From assembly GCA_949935795.1 (NCBI GenBank), contig CATLFX010000017.1, positions 1-47,307 on the forward strand: a stretch of 47,307 nt of DNA, given 5' to 3'. This DNA is from an uncultured Oscillospiraceae bacterium (GTDB taxonomy: Bacteria > Bacillota > Clostridia > Oscillospirales > Oscillospiraceae). The notes beneath the pieces were generated by a model. It was not told where the DNA came from, ran no database searches, and saw only the letters and a program-made list of their open reading frames with translations. Of this stretch, positions 1 to 9,329 are shown piece after piece; position 1 is the first letter of the stretch, and every line of letters starts with the position of its first letter. The position numbers and the translations under genes are program-made.

Positions 1-31
1 GCCCCGGCCGGGGCGGAAAGGAGGGACGGTT

Positions 32-2101
32 TTGAAATATCAGCGCTGGGACCTGCGCCGTCCCGCCCCCCTGTCCGCCCGCCGGGCCCTGGAGTCGGCG
101 GGGCTGTCCCCCCTGTGCGCCTGCCTGCTGGCCTCCCGGGGGCTGGACACCCCGGACGCCGCCGCCCAGTTCCTCTCCTGCGGCCCGGAGCGGTTCCACG
201 ACCCCTTCCTTCTCAAGGACATGGACCGGGCCGTGGCCCGCATCCGCGCCGCCATCGACGGCGGGGAGCTCATCTGCGTCTACGGCGACTACGACGTGGA
301 CGGCATCACCGCCACCTGCCTGCTCACCGAGGCGCTGGCGGGGCAGGGGGGCCGGGTGGTGAGCTATATCCCCGACCGCACCGAGGAGGGCTACGGCCTC
401 AACCCGGGGGCGGTCGCCCGGCTGGCCGGGCAGGGCGTAGGGCTCATCGTCACCGTGGACTGCGGCATCACCGCCGTGAACGAGGTGGAGTTCGCCCGCT
501 CGCTGGGGGTGGACGTGGTGGTCACCGACCACCACCACTGCAAGGACAAGCTCCCCGCCGCCGTGGCGGTGGTGGACCCCCGCCGGGAGGACTGCCCCTA
601 CCCCTTCCCGGAGCTGGCCGGGGTGGGTGTGGCGCTGAAGACCGCCCAGGCCCTGGTCCCCCCCGAGCAGCGGGCGGCGGTGTTCCAGCGCTTTGGGGAG
701 CTGGCCGCCATCGGCACCGTGGCCGACGTGATGCGCCTCACCGACGAGAACCGCTCCTTAGTCCGCCAGGGGCTGGAGCTGCTGGGGCGCACCCAGAGGC
801 CCGGCCTGCGGGCCCTGATGGGGGAGGCGGGGCTGGAGCCCGGCAGCCTCCCCACCGCCGTCACCATCGGCTACGGGCTGGCCCCCCGGATCAACGCGGC
901 GGGCCGGATGGAGCAGGCCATGGTGGCCCTGGAGCTGCTGCTCACCCGGGACGAGGAGCGGGGGGAGGCCCTGGCCCACACCCTGTGCCGCCTGAACCGG
1001 GAACGGCAGGCCATTGAGCTGAATATATACGAACAGTGCGTGGAGCTGCTGGAGGCCCGGCCCCAGCTGGCCTCCCCGGCCATCGTACTGGCGGGAGAGG
1101 GCTGGCACCAGGGGGTGGTGGGTATCGTGGCCTCCCGGCTGACGGAAAAATATTCCTGCCCCGCCTTCATGATCTGCCTGGAGCACGGCCAGGGCAAGGG
1201 GTCCTGCCGCTCCTTCGGCGGGTTCAACCTGTTCGCCGCCCTGGAGCAGTGTTCCCGCCTGCTGGAGGGCTATGGCGGCCACGAGATGGCGGCGGGGTTC
1301 ACCATTCTGGAGGAGAACATCCCCGCCTTCCGGGAGGCGGTGTGCCGCCTGGTGGAGCTGCGCACCGGCGGGGCGCCCATGGAGGCCGCCATCGACGTGG
1401 ACGCGGAGATCGACCACTGCGGCCAGCTCACCGCCCCCCAGGTGGAGTCCCTGTCCCAGCTGGAGCCCTTCGGCACCGGCAACCCCAAGCCGGTGTTCCT
1501 GCTGCGGGGGGCCTGTGTGCTGTCCTGCTGCGACGTGGGGGGCGGGCGGCACTTAAAAATGAAGCTGCGCCGGGACGGGGTGGTGCTGGACGCCATCTTC
1601 TTCTCCGCCAACACCGCCGCCTGCGGCGTGTCCCCGGGGGACCGGCTGGACGTGGTCTTCACCCCCCAGATCAACGAGTTCCGGGGAAACCGCACCGTAC
1701 AGCTCCAGATCTGCGACCTGCGCCCCGCGCCCACAAGGGCCCAGCTGGAGCAGGAGCTGTTCCAGAAGCTGAAGGAGGGCGAGCTGCTCTCCCGGTGGGA
1801 GGCTGGCCTGCTTTGCCCCTCCCGGCAGGACTTCGCCCGGCTGTGGCGGTTCCTGGAGCACAACTGCGTGGGCGGCTGGATCGAGGCCGGACCCTCCCTG
1901 CTGCGGCAGGCCGCCCGCCAGCCCGACGGCCGGTGGGCCTACGGCAGGACCCTGGTGTGCCTCCACGTGATGGGGGACCGGGGGCTGATCCGGCTGGAGC
2001 GGGACCAGCTTCACCTGTGCCGCCCCGAGAATAAAGTGGATCTGGAGCAGGCGGACCTGATGCGGCGGCTGCGGGCGCTGATCGACGACGAGATCATGTA
2101 A
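32..2101 (+). CDS. recJ: Single-stranded-DNA-specific exonuclease RecJ
   Basis: 689-residue RecJ, the 5'-3' single-strand DNA exonuclease used in recombination and mismatch/base-excision repair. The DHH phosphoesterase motifs are visible: GDYDVDG near residue 85, TDHHH near 165 that ligates the metals, and the DHHA1 motif GGHEMAAGF near 415. About 120 further residues form an extra C-terminal region common in Firmicute RecJ. The start is TTG, chosen because an AAGGAGG ribosome site lies just upstream. relA follows after 13 bases, so the two are probably co-transcribed. Identification is firm; the role of the C-terminal extension is unknown. Confidence 0.95.
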   Translation: MKYQRWDLRRPAPLSARRALESAGLSPLCACLLASRGLDTPDAAAQFLSCGPERFHDPFLLKDMDRAVARIRAAIDGGELICVYGDYDVDGITATCLLTEALAGQGGRVVSYIPDRTEEGYGLNPGAVARLAGQGVGLIVTVDCGITAVNEVEFARSLGVDVVVTDHHHCKDKLPAAVAVVDPRREDCPYPFPELAGVGVALKTAQALVPPEQRAAVFQRFGELAAIGTVADVMRLTDENRSLVRQGLELLGRTQRPGLRALMGEAGLEPGSLPTAVTIGYGLAPRINAAGRMEQAMVALELLLTRDEERGEALAHTLCRLNRERQAIELNIYEQCVELLEARPQLASPAIVLAGEGWHQGVVGIVASRLTEKYSCPAFMICLEHGQGKGSCRSFGGFNLFAALEQCSRLLEGYGGHEMAAGFTILEENIPAFREAVCRLVELRTGGAPMEAAIDVDAEIDHCGQLTAPQVESLSQLEPFGTGNPKPVFLLRGACVLSCCDVGGGRHLKMKLRRDGVVLDAIFFSANTAACGVSPGDRLDVVFTPQINEFRGNRTVQLQICDLRPAPTRAQLEQELFQKLKEGELLSRWEAGLLCPSRQDFARLWRFLEHNCVGGWIEAGPSLLRQAARQPDGRWAYGRTLVCLHVMGDRGLIRLERDQLHLCRPENKVDLEQADLMRRLRALIDDEIM

Positions 2102-2114
2102 GGGAGATACCGTT

Positions 2115-4349
2115 ATGGACCTGGCCCATGAGAGATACGAGGAATTGGAGCGGCACATCCTGGCCGCGAACCCCGGCGCGGATGTGGAGCGCATCCGCGC
2201 GGCCTTTGAATACGCCAACAACCACCACGGGCCCCAGCTGCGTAAGAGCGGCGAGCCCTATATCATCCACCCCATCGCCGTGGCCGAGATCATCAACGAG
2301 CTGGACCTGGACCAGGACTCCATTGTGTCCGCCCTGCTCCACGACTGCATTGAGGACACCGACTCCACCCACGACGAGATCGCCCGGCTCTTCGGCCCCC
2401 AGGTAGCCGAGCTGGTGGAGGGGGTCACCAAGCTCACCCGGATGCAGTACACCTCCCGGGAGGACGAGCAGATGGAGAACCTGCGCAAAATGTTCATGGC
2501 CATGGCCAAGGACGTGCGGGTCATCCTCATCAAGCTGTGCGACCGGCTCCACAACATGCGCACACTCCAGTACCAGTCCGACCTCAAGCAGAAGGAGAAG
2601 GCCCTGGAGACCATGGAGGTGTACGCCCCCATCGCCCACCGCCTGGGCATGCAGAAGCTGAAATGGGAGCTGGAGGACCTGTCCCTGGAGTACCTGGACC
2701 CGGTGGGCTACCACGACGTGCAGGAGGAGCTGGAGAAGATCACCGCCCTCCACGCCGGCTTTGTGGACAACATGCAGGCCCACATTGAGGAGCGGCTGGC
2801 GGAGGAAGGGGTCCAGTGCAAGGTCTACGGGCGGCTCAAGCACATCTACTCCATCTACCGCAAGATGTACTCCCAGGGCAAGACGCTGAACGAGATTTTC
2901 GACCTGTACGCCTTCCGGGTCATCGTGGAGGACATCCCCGCCTGCTACACCGTGCTGGGCTGTGTCCACGACATGTTCAAGCCGGTGCTGGGCCGGTTCA
3001 AGGACTATATCGGCACCCCCAAGCCCAACGGCTACCAGTCCCTGCACACCACCGTGGTGGGCAGGGAGGGCATCCCCTTCGAGGTGCAGATCCGCACCTG
3101 GGACATGCACCAGACCGCCGAATACGGCGTGGCCGCCCACTGGAAGTACAAGCAGGGCATGGCCAACCAGAAGCTGGGCACCGAGCGGGACTTCGAGTGG
3201 GTGCGCAAGCTGCTGGAGAGCCAGCAGGACACCGACCCGGACGAGTTTGTCCGCACCCTGCGGGTGGATATGTTCTCCGACGAGGTGTTCGTATTCACCC
3301 CCAACGGGGACGTGAAGAGCCTGCCCGCCGGTGCCACCCCCATCGACTTCGCCTACTCCATCCACTCCGCCATCGGCAACTCCATGACGGGGGCCCGGGT
3401 GAACGGGCGGATCGTCACCTTTGAGACGCCGCTGAAAAACGGCGACATCGTGGAGATCATCACCTCCAAGTCCGCCCGGGGCCCCAGCCGGGACTGGATG
3501 AAGATCTGCAAATCCAACGAGGCCCGGAACAAGATCCGCCAGTGGTTCAAGAAGGAGCGCCGGGAGGAGAACATCGCCACCGGCCGCTCCATGTTCGAGT
3601 CGGAGCTGAAGCACGCGGGGCTGTCCCTGTCCGCCATCACCGCCAACTCCGACCTGCTGGACCTGCTGCTCAAGCGGGTGCGGTGCGGCCAGCTGGACGA
3701 GCTGTACGCCGCCATCGGCTACGGGGGGCTGTCCGCCCAGAAGGCCGCCGCCCGCATCAAGGAGGAGATGACCCGGCTGGGCCGCCTGGAGCGCCAGCGC
3801 GCGGAGCAGGAGGCCATACAGGCGGCCGTCTCCACCGGGGAGACGGTGTACCCCTCCACCCCCAAGGACTCCATCCTGGCCCCCCGCCGGTCCAGCAGCG
3901 GCATCATCGTGTCCGGGCTGGACAACTGCATGGTGAAGTTCTCCAAGTGCTGCACCCCCGTCCCCGGAGACCCGGTGGTGGGCTTCATCACCAAGGGCTA
4001 CGGGGTGTCCATCCACCGGCAGGACTGCCCCAACGCCGACCCCGCCCGCCGCAAGCCGGAGGAGGAGGGGCGCTGGGTCAAGGTGTCCTGGGCGGAGACC
4101 CCCGACGCCGCCTACCGCACCTCCATCGAGATCTCCGCCAAGGACCGGGACGGCCTGGCCCTGGACGTGGCCATGGCCCTGTCCGCCGTCAAGGTGAAGG
4201 TGAACAACCTGTCCGCCCGGAGCCAGCCCGACGGCTACGCCACCATCAACCTGGAGCTGGCCGTGAGGGATCAGAAGGAGCTGAAAGGGGTCATCAACAA
4301 GCTGTCCCAGATTCCCGGGGTGTTCCTGGTCCGCCGGGCGGGGGGATAA
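2115..4349 (+). CDS. relA: Bifunctional (p)ppGpp synthetase/hydrolase RelA/SpoT
   Basis: 744-residue long RSH enzyme that makes and degrades the stringent-response alarmone (p)ppGpp. Domain order: N-terminal HD hydrolase (LLHDCIEDTD, near residue 75), synthetase (YSIYRK and GRFKDYIGTPKPNGYQSLH, near residues 240-310), TGS domain starting at DEVFVFTPNGD (near 395), and a C-terminal ACT domain (from about 665). Both hydrolase and synthetase residues look intact, so a bifunctional Rel is expected, as in most Firmicutes. It sits 13 bases behind recJ. Confidence 0.96.
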   Translation: MDLAHERYEELERHILAANPGADVERIRAAFEYANNHHGPQLRKSGEPYIIHPIAVAEIINELDLDQDSIVSALLHDCIEDTDSTHDEIARLFGPQVAELVEGVTKLTRMQYTSREDEQMENLRKMFMAMAKDVRVILIKLCDRLHNMRTLQYQSDLKQKEKALETMEVYAPIAHRLGMQKLKWELEDLSLEYLDPVGYHDVQEELEKITALHAGFVDNMQAHIEERLAEEGVQCKVYGRLKHIYSIYRKMYSQGKTLNEIFDLYAFRVIVEDIPACYTVLGCVHDMFKPVLGRFKDYIGTPKPNGYQSLHTTVVGREGIPFEVQIRTWDMHQTAEYGVAAHWKYKQGMANQKLGTERDFEWVRKLLESQQDTDPDEFVRTLRVDMFSDEVFVFTPNGDVKSLPAGATPIDFAYSIHSAIGNSMTGARVNGRIVTFETPLKNGDIVEIITSKSARGPSRDWMKICKSNEARNKIRQWFKKERREENIATGRSMFESELKHAGLSLSAITANSDLLDLLLKRVRCGQLDELYAAIGYGGLSAQKAAARIKEEMTRLGRLERQRAEQEAIQAAVSTGETVYPSTPKDSILAPRRSSSGIIVSGLDNCMVKFSKCCTPVPGDPVVGFITKGYGVSIHRQDCPNADPARRKPEEEGRWVKVSWAETPDAAYRTSIEISAKDRDGLALDVAMALSAVKVKVNNLSARSQPDGYATINLELAVRDQKELKGVINKLSQIPGVFLVRRAGG

Positions 4350-4434
4350 AAGAAGCGACCGAGCGCCCTGGCCGCTTCGAGGCGTGACAGAAGCGCCCGG
4401 GAAACCCAACCCATGCAAAGGAGCCTGATAATTC

Positions 4435-5655
4435 GTGTCAGAGCATAATTTCCAGCCGCTGTTATTTGGCGGCGATATCAACGTATACAGCGTGGCGCGG
4501 GCCTTTCACGAGGCTTACGGGGTCAAGAGCATCGCCTTCGGCAAGTTTGCCGCCACCTTCCCCTGCGCCTACAGCGCCATCATCGACTACCGCGCCTGCC
4601 TGGAAAACGAGGACGCCGCCGCCTTTTTGCAGAATGTGCGGGACGTGGCGGCGGAGTTCCCGGACAAGACGGTGCTGGTCATCGGCTGCGGCGACAGCTA
4701 TGTAAAGCTGGCCGCCCACCTCAAAGACCAGTTTCCCGAGAACGTGAAGTGCAACTATATCAGCGGGGAAATGCTGGACCGCCTCACCGACAAGGAGCAG
4801 TTTTACGCACTGTGCGACCAGTACGGCATCGACCATCCGGCCACTTTCGTGTACTCCGGGGACATGGGCCACGAGTTTACGCTGCCCTGGGGCGCGCCCT
4901 ACGTGGCCAAGCCCGCCGACGGCGTGGCCTACTGGGCCACCGGCCACCGGGAGCTGAAAAAGGTTTATATCTGCCAGACCTGGGAGGAGTTGCTGGCCGC
5001 GCTGGACGAGGTGTATGCCGCAGGCTATCCGGGCAAAATGATTTTGCAGGAATTCATCCCCGGGGACGACACCTATATGCGGGTGCTCACCAACTACTCT
5101 GACCGGCATGGGAGGGTCAAGCTGATGTGCCTGGGCCACGTGCTGCTGGAGGAGCACTCCCCCCACGGCATCGGCAACCACGCCGTCATCATCACCGAGC
5201 ACGACCGGGCCCTGTGCGACAAGATCCGGGGGATGTTGGAGGACCTGGGCTATGTGGGCTTCTCCAACTTCGACATCAAGTACGACCGTCGGGACGGGAA
5301 GTATAAAGCCTTTGAGATCAACACCCGGCAGGGGCGCAGCAACTACTATGTCACCGGGTCGGGGCACAACATCGCCCAGTACCTGGTGGGCGACCTCATC
5401 GAGGGCCGGGATATGCCCCTGACCATCACCAACAACCGCTCCATCTGGCGCATGATCCCCCGGGGGCTGGCCTACAAATATATCCCCCGGCGGTACCACG
5501 ATGAGATGCGGGCGCTGTTCAGATCCGGCGCGGACCACCACTCCATGGAGTACCGCCCGGATTACACGCCCCAGCGCATCTGGCGCATTTGGAAAAACCA
5601 CATCGGCAACTATGTGCGGTTCCGGAAATACTGCAAGAAGCCCACGGAAAACTGA
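4435..5655 (+). CDS. ATP-grasp ligase resembling D-aspartate ligase (Asl family)
   Basis: 406-residue ATP-grasp carboxylate-amine ligase. Its length and motifs match the Enterococcus faecium D-aspartate ligase Aslfm as recalled: GGDINVYSVARAFHEAYG at the N terminus, VIGCGDSY near residue 83, QEFIPGDD near 205, and the ATP/Mg-binding GFSNFDIKY and FEINTRQGRS near 275-300. Aslfm joins D-aspartate to the side-chain amine of the third stem-peptide residue of peptidoglycan precursors. The start is GTG, ten bases after AAAGGAG. A racemase follows after 9 bases and then a Mur ligase, which strongly supports a D-amino-acid peptide-building role. The substrate here is unproven, because the genome also has a DAP-type MurE. 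Confidence 0.82.
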   Translation: MSEHNFQPLLFGGDINVYSVARAFHEAYGVKSIAFGKFAATFPCAYSAIIDYRACLENEDAAAFLQNVRDVAAEFPDKTVLVIGCGDSYVKLAAHLKDQFPENVKCNYISGEMLDRLTDKEQFYALCDQYGIDHPATFVYSGDMGHEFTLPWGAPYVAKPADGVAYWATGHRELKKVYICQTWEELLAALDEVYAAGYPGKMILQEFIPGDDTYMRVLTNYSDRHGRVKLMCLGHVLLEEHSPHGIGNHAVIITEHDRALCDKIRGMLEDLGYVGFSNFDIKYDRRDGKYKAFEINTRQGRSNYYVTGSGHNIAQYLVGDLIEGRDMPLTITNNRSIWRMIPRGLAYKYIPRRYHDEMRALFRSGADHHSMEYRPDYTPQRIWRIWKNHIGNYVRFRKYCKKPTEN

Positions 5656-5664
5656 GGAGGAGCT

Positions 5665-6369
5665 ATGTCTGAGCAGCGTTTAGGAGTTCTGGGCGGTATG
5701 GGCCCCCAGGCCACCCAGGTATTTTACCAGTTCGTCCTGGACCGCACCGACGCCGTCCGGGACCAGGACCATCTGCCCGCCGTCATCCTGTCCGACACCG
5801 GCATCCCCGACCGCACTGCCGCCATTCTCTCCGGGGACACGGAGGAGCTGTACCAGCGGCTGCTGCGGGACGCGAAAATGCTGGAGAGCTGCGGCTGTAC
5901 GGCGCTGGCCATCCCCTGCAACACCTCCCACTATTTCGCGGACAGGCTCCAGGGGGAGATCGGCGTGCCCATCGTCCACATGCTGCGGGAGACTGCCAAG
6001 GTCTTAGCCGCCCTGGGGAAAAAACGCCCCGGCATCCTGGGCACCGACGGCACCATCCAAATGGGCCTGTACCACAAGGAGTGCGCCAACCTGGGCATGG
6101 AGGCGGTGTCCCCCGACCCGGACACCCAGAAGCTGGTGATGTCCATCATTTACGACGAGATCAAACAGGGGGAGACGGGCAGCCGGGACAAATTCGCCAA
6201 AATCGACCGTGCCATCCGGAAGGCGAGGTGTGACTGCGCCATCCTGGCCTGTACCGAGCTGTCGGTGTTCTCCACCTACCATCCCCTTCCCTCCTTCTAC
6301 GTGGACGCCATGATGGTAATGGCGGAGCGGGCGGTGGAGATGTGCGGCTATCCCCTGCGGACAATTTAG
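5665..6369 (+). CDS. Aspartate/glutamate racemase family protein
   Basis: 234-residue cofactor-independent racemase of the Asp/Glu racemase superfamily. The two catalytic cysteines are visible in AIPCNTSHYF (near residue 80) and ILACTELSVF (near 195), and the N terminus LGVLGGMGPQAT is typical of aspartate racemases. It should interconvert L- and D-aspartate (or glutamate). It lies 9 bases after the D-aspartate-ligase-like gene and 13 bases before a Mur ligase, so it is the obvious source of the D-amino acid. Start ATG with GGAGGAG upstream. E. faecium likewise pairs an aspartate racemase gene with its ligase gene. Confidence 0.9.
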   Translation: MSEQRLGVLGGMGPQATQVFYQFVLDRTDAVRDQDHLPAVILSDTGIPDRTAAILSGDTEELYQRLLRDAKMLESCGCTALAIPCNTSHYFADRLQGEIGVPIVHMLRETAKVLAALGKKRPGILGTDGTIQMGLYHKECANLGMEAVSPDPDTQKLVMSIIYDEIKQGETGSRDKFAKIDRAIRKARCDCAILACTELSVFSTYHPLPSFYVDAMMVMAERAVEMCGYPLRTI

Positions 6370-6382
6370 GAGGCGGTCACCG

Positions 6383-7900
6383 ATGAATTTGACGCTGTAC
6401 CCTCTGGGGGAATACGTCCAGCTGCTGGACAAGCTGGGCCAGCTGGCCGCGCCTCTGCCCGATAAACTGGAGCTGGAGCGGACGGTGGAGCTGGTGTCCT
6501 ATAACTCCAAGGAAGTGGTCCCCGGCACGCTGTTTATCTGTAAAGGGGCTCATTTTAAGGCGGAATATCTGACGGACGCCGCCCGGCGGGGGGCTTTCGC
6601 CTACGTCAGCGAGAATGCCTATTCTGACGTGGACCTGCCCTGCATCCTGGTCCGGAATATGCGGCGGGTGATGGCCCCGCTGGCGGTGAAATACTACAAC
6701 GATCCCTCCCAAAAGCTGAAGGTGATCGGCATCACGGGGACCAAAGGCAAGTCGTCCACCGCCTATTATTTGAAATATATCCTGGACGAGTATTTGGGCC
6801 CGAAAGGCCAGACCTGCGGGGTGATCTCCTCCATCGACACCTGGGACGGGGTGGAGCGGTTCGAGTCCCACCTCACCACCCCCGAGCCCCTGGAGCTGCA
6901 AAAGCACTTTGCCCACGCCCTGGCCTCCGGCATGGAGTACCTGGTGATGGAGGTGTCCTCCCAGGCGCTGAAGTACCACCGCACCCTGGGGACCAGGTTC
7001 GCCGCCGCCGCATACCTGAACATCGGCACGGACCACATCTCTCCCATCGAGCACCCGGATTTTGAGGACTATTTCCGCTCCAAGCTGAAAATTTTTGCCC
7101 AGGCGGACTTTTCCTGCGTCAACCTGGACTGTGACCACGGGGAGGAGGCCCTTTCCGCCGCTCAGAGCGCCTGCGGCACGGTGCTGACCTTTTCCCGGCA
7201 CAACCCCTCCGCCTCTGTCTACGGCAGCGAGGTGCGCAAGGTGGGGGACGACATTTTGTTTCAGGTGGACGCCGCCCAGCTCTCCGGGCAGTACCGCCTG
7301 ACCATGCCGGGGCTGTTCAACGTGGACAACGCCCTGGCGGCCATCTCTGTGTGCCTGGGGCTGGGCATCCCCCTGGAGACGGTCCAGGCCGGGCTTGCCC
7401 GCGCCTGTGTGCCCGGACGGATGGAGGTATACTCCAACGCCCTGGGGGACGTCACCGCCATCGTGGACTACGCCCACAACCGGATGAGCTTCGAGACCCT
7501 GTTCCGCTCGGTGAAGCAGGAATACCCCGGCCGGCGGATCGTCACCGTCTTCGGCTGTCCGGGGAAAAAGGCCTTCGATCGCCGCCGGGACCTGGGAGAG
7601 GTGTCCGGGGCCAACTCCGACCTGGTGGTGCTCACCGAGGAGGACTCCGGCGAGGAGGATACCCTGTCCATCTGTAAAGAGATTGCCTCCCACGTGGCCT
7701 GTGAGTGCCGCATCGAGCCCAACCGGGGGGAGGCCATCCGGCAGGCGGTGCTCAGCTGTACCGTGCCGTCGGTGATCCTCATCACCGGCAAAGGGGCGGA
7801 GACCCGGCAGAAGCGGGGGCTGGAGTATATCGACACGCCCTCCGACGTGGAGTACGCCCAGGCGTTTCTACAGGAGTGGGACACGCAGCGGGGACGCTGA
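6383..7900 (+). CDS. MurE-like Mur ligase with non-DAP specificity
   Basis: 505-residue Mur ligase, closest to UDP-MurNAc-tripeptide synthetase. Visible: UDP-binding N-terminal domain (KEVVPGTLFICKG), P-loop GITGTKGKSST near residue 115, TTPEPLELQ, MEVSSQALK, the RSKLK region that holds the carbamoylated lysine, and DYAHNRMSFETL. The DNPR motif that marks meso-diaminopimelate MurE is replaced by an EEDSGEED stretch, and the usual GKGHE is GKGAE. It therefore probably adds a residue other than DAP. It is the third gene after a D-Asp ligase homolog and a racemase; a canonical DNPR MurE lies at 17610. The acceptor and amino acid are not known. Confidence 0.85.
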   Translation: MNLTLYPLGEYVQLLDKLGQLAAPLPDKLELERTVELVSYNSKEVVPGTLFICKGAHFKAEYLTDAARRGAFAYVSENAYSDVDLPCILVRNMRRVMAPLAVKYYNDPSQKLKVIGITGTKGKSSTAYYLKYILDEYLGPKGQTCGVISSIDTWDGVERFESHLTTPEPLELQKHFAHALASGMEYLVMEVSSQALKYHRTLGTRFAAAAYLNIGTDHISPIEHPDFEDYFRSKLKIFAQADFSCVNLDCDHGEEALSAAQSACGTVLTFSRHNPSASVYGSEVRKVGDDILFQVDAAQLSGQYRLTMPGLFNVDNALAAISVCLGLGIPLETVQAGLARACVPGRMEVYSNALGDVTAIVDYAHNRMSFETLFRSVKQEYPGRRIVTVFGCPGKKAFDRRRDLGEVSGANSDLVVLTEEDSGEEDTLSICKEIASHVACECRIEPNRGEAIRQAVLSCTVPSVILITGKGAETRQKRGLEYIDTPSDVEYAQAFLQEWDTQRGR

Positions 7901-7958
7901 AGGTCAAGGGCCTTCCTTTTTCTTTGAAAAGAAAAAGGAAGCGAAAAAGAAACTTTTG
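7901..7958 (+). repeat. Intergenic palindromic repeat, type A copy 1
   Basis: Directly after the stop of the Mur ligase comes AAGGTCAAGG, then a hairpin (CCTTTTTCTTT / AAAGAAAAAGG), then GAAGCGAAAAAGAAACTTTTG. Two further copies lie at 22825-22886 and, inverted, at 23029-23080. It looks like a dispersed REP-like 3'-end element. Confidence 0.75.
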
Positions 7959-8070
7959 CACTTTGGTATTTGAAGCAGTGCCGGCATGACTTTCCCTCAT
8001 CTCCTGTCTGCGGATGAAAAATAGGGGATTTATTGGCGAAAGCCTCTCCGCAACCGTTGGTTGCAAGCAG

Positions 8071-8113
8071 AAAACCGCCTAGCCCCTGTATTTTCAAGGG
8101 GTAGGCGGTTTTT
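8071..8113. terminator. Bidirectional rho-independent terminator
   Basis: Stem AAAACCGCCTA-CCCCT paired with AGGGG-TAGGCGGTTTT, with A-tract and T-tract on the two sides, so it can stop transcription both ways. It separates the Mur-ligase operon from the convergent integrase and lies just outside the left repeat of the integrated element. Confidence 0.8.
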
Positions 8114-8121
8114 CTGAGCGA

Positions 8122-8144
8122 TTTTCCCTTATGTTTTCCCTTTA
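8122..8144. repeat. Left attachment-site candidate (attL)
   Basis: 23-bp sequence overlapping the integrase stop codon. It matches 16950-16972 except at positions 4 (T/C) and 12 (G/T); the last 11 bases (TTTTCCCTTTA) are identical. An integrase gene whose 3' end abuts the repeat is the usual arrangement. The exact crossover core is not resolved. Confidence 0.65.
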
Positions 8145-9308
8145 CAGGCCCAGCACGTCCTTAATGAAGCCCTCCATCCGGGCGGCACTGTCCTGGGCCA
8201 TGCGCTCGGTGAAATGCCCGTAGCGGTCCAGCGTAAAGGCTGCTGTAGCGTGGCCTAGATTGCCCTGGATCGTCTTGATATCATCCCCGGCCCGGATGGC
8301 GTTCACGGCGTAGGTGTGGCGGGTGTCATGGAAGCGGACACCCTCCAGGCCAGCGGCGGTAGCAATGCGCTTGAATCCGTTTTCGGCTGTCCAGTGCTCC
8401 AGCGGCCCACCCAGCGCTGAGGTGAATACCAAGCCGTAGGGGTTGGCCCACATGGGACCCGCTCGAAGCTGCATCTCCGCTTGCCGTGCCCGCTGGTGCT
8501 TCAGCGCGGTCATTGCGGACGGCGCTGCGGTGATGGTGCGGGCCCTCCCGCTTTTGGGAGAGATGAACAGCCCCGCCGCCCGGTGCTCCAACCGGGCAAG
8601 CTGCTTATTGACGTGGATAGTGCCCCGCTGGAAGTCCACCGCGCCCCAGGTAAGGCCCAGCAGTTCAGACTGGCGGAGGCCGGTGAACAGGGCCACGGTG
8701 ATAAGGTATTCCAAGTCGCTCCCTTTAGCAGCGGCCAGCAGCGCGGCCACCTGCTGATCGTCGAGTGGGTGAATCTCTTTCTGATCCAGCCGGGGCAGCT
8801 CACACCGCGCCGCCGGGTTTCGGGGGATATAGTCCAGCTCCACGGCCTTTTCCAGCGCCATATGGAGCACCTTATAGGCCAGCCGGACAGAGGCCGGGGA
8901 CAGCCCCAGGCCGTTGACAAAGCCCTGGACAGTGTGGGGGTGGAGCTGATCCAGGCGGACAGCCCCCAGTGCGGGCTTGATGTGGTTCTTGATATTGCCC
9001 CGGTATATCCCCGCCGTGGCGGGCTTCACGCCGCCCAGGTAGTCCGCCGCCCATATGTCCATCCACCCACCCACGGTCATGCGCTGCGGGGCCGTGTAGG
9101 TGCCCTGGTTGACCTCCACGGCGGCGGCTTGCATCTTCTCCCGGACTTCCTTTTGCGTCTTGCCGGTGAAGGAGCGCTGGATCTGCTTCCCAGTCCCTGG
9201 ATTCCGGCCCGTGGTAACGCGGGCTTCCCAATACGTGTACTCCTTCCCCGAGCGGGTGACAGTTTTCTTGCGGATGGTGCCGCCGCCTTTTGCTCCCCTT
9301 TTTGCCAC
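8142..9308 (-). CDS. int: Tyrosine-recombinase integrase
   Basis: 388-residue phage-type integrase. N-terminal AP2-like arm-binding segment (KKTVTRSGKEYTYWEARV), SAM-like core-binding domain, and C-terminal catalytic domain with the R-K-H-R-H-Y set: TGLRQSELL, SPKSGRART, FHDTRHTYA, GNLGHATAA and the tyrosine in TLDRYGHF. The start is taken as GTG at 9308 because AAAGGAG lies nine bases upstream; a longer reading frame to 9377 would overlap promoter sequence. It should integrate and excise the 8.1-17.0 kb element at the flanking repeats. A consensus promoter at 9330 fires away from the gene across its leader. Confidence 0.95.
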   Translation of the reverse strand: MAKRGAKGGGTIRKKTVTRSGKEYTYWEARVTTGRNPGTGKQIQRSFTGKTQKEVREKMQAAAVEVNQGTYTAPQRMTVGGWMDIWAADYLGGVKPATAGIYRGNIKNHIKPALGAVRLDQLHPHTVQGFVNGLGLSPASVRLAYKVLHMALEKAVELDYIPRNPAARCELPRLDQKEIHPLDDQQVAALLAAAKGSDLEYLITVALFTGLRQSELLGLTWGAVDFQRGTIHVNKQLARLEHRAAGLFISPKSGRARTITAAPSAMTALKHQRARQAEMQLRAGPMWANPYGLVFTSALGGPLEHWTAENGFKRIATAAGLEGVRFHDTRHTYAVNAIRAGDDIKTIQGNLGHATAAFTLDRYGHFTERMAQDSAARMEGFIKDVLGL

Positions 9309-9329
9309 TGTGAAAATCTCCTTTCTGAT

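Noticed and set aside
2094-4481. 795-codon open frame on the minus strand
   Set aside because: Antisense to relA; low-complexity Val/Gly/His/Leu composition typical of the complement of GC-rich genes, with no family motif.
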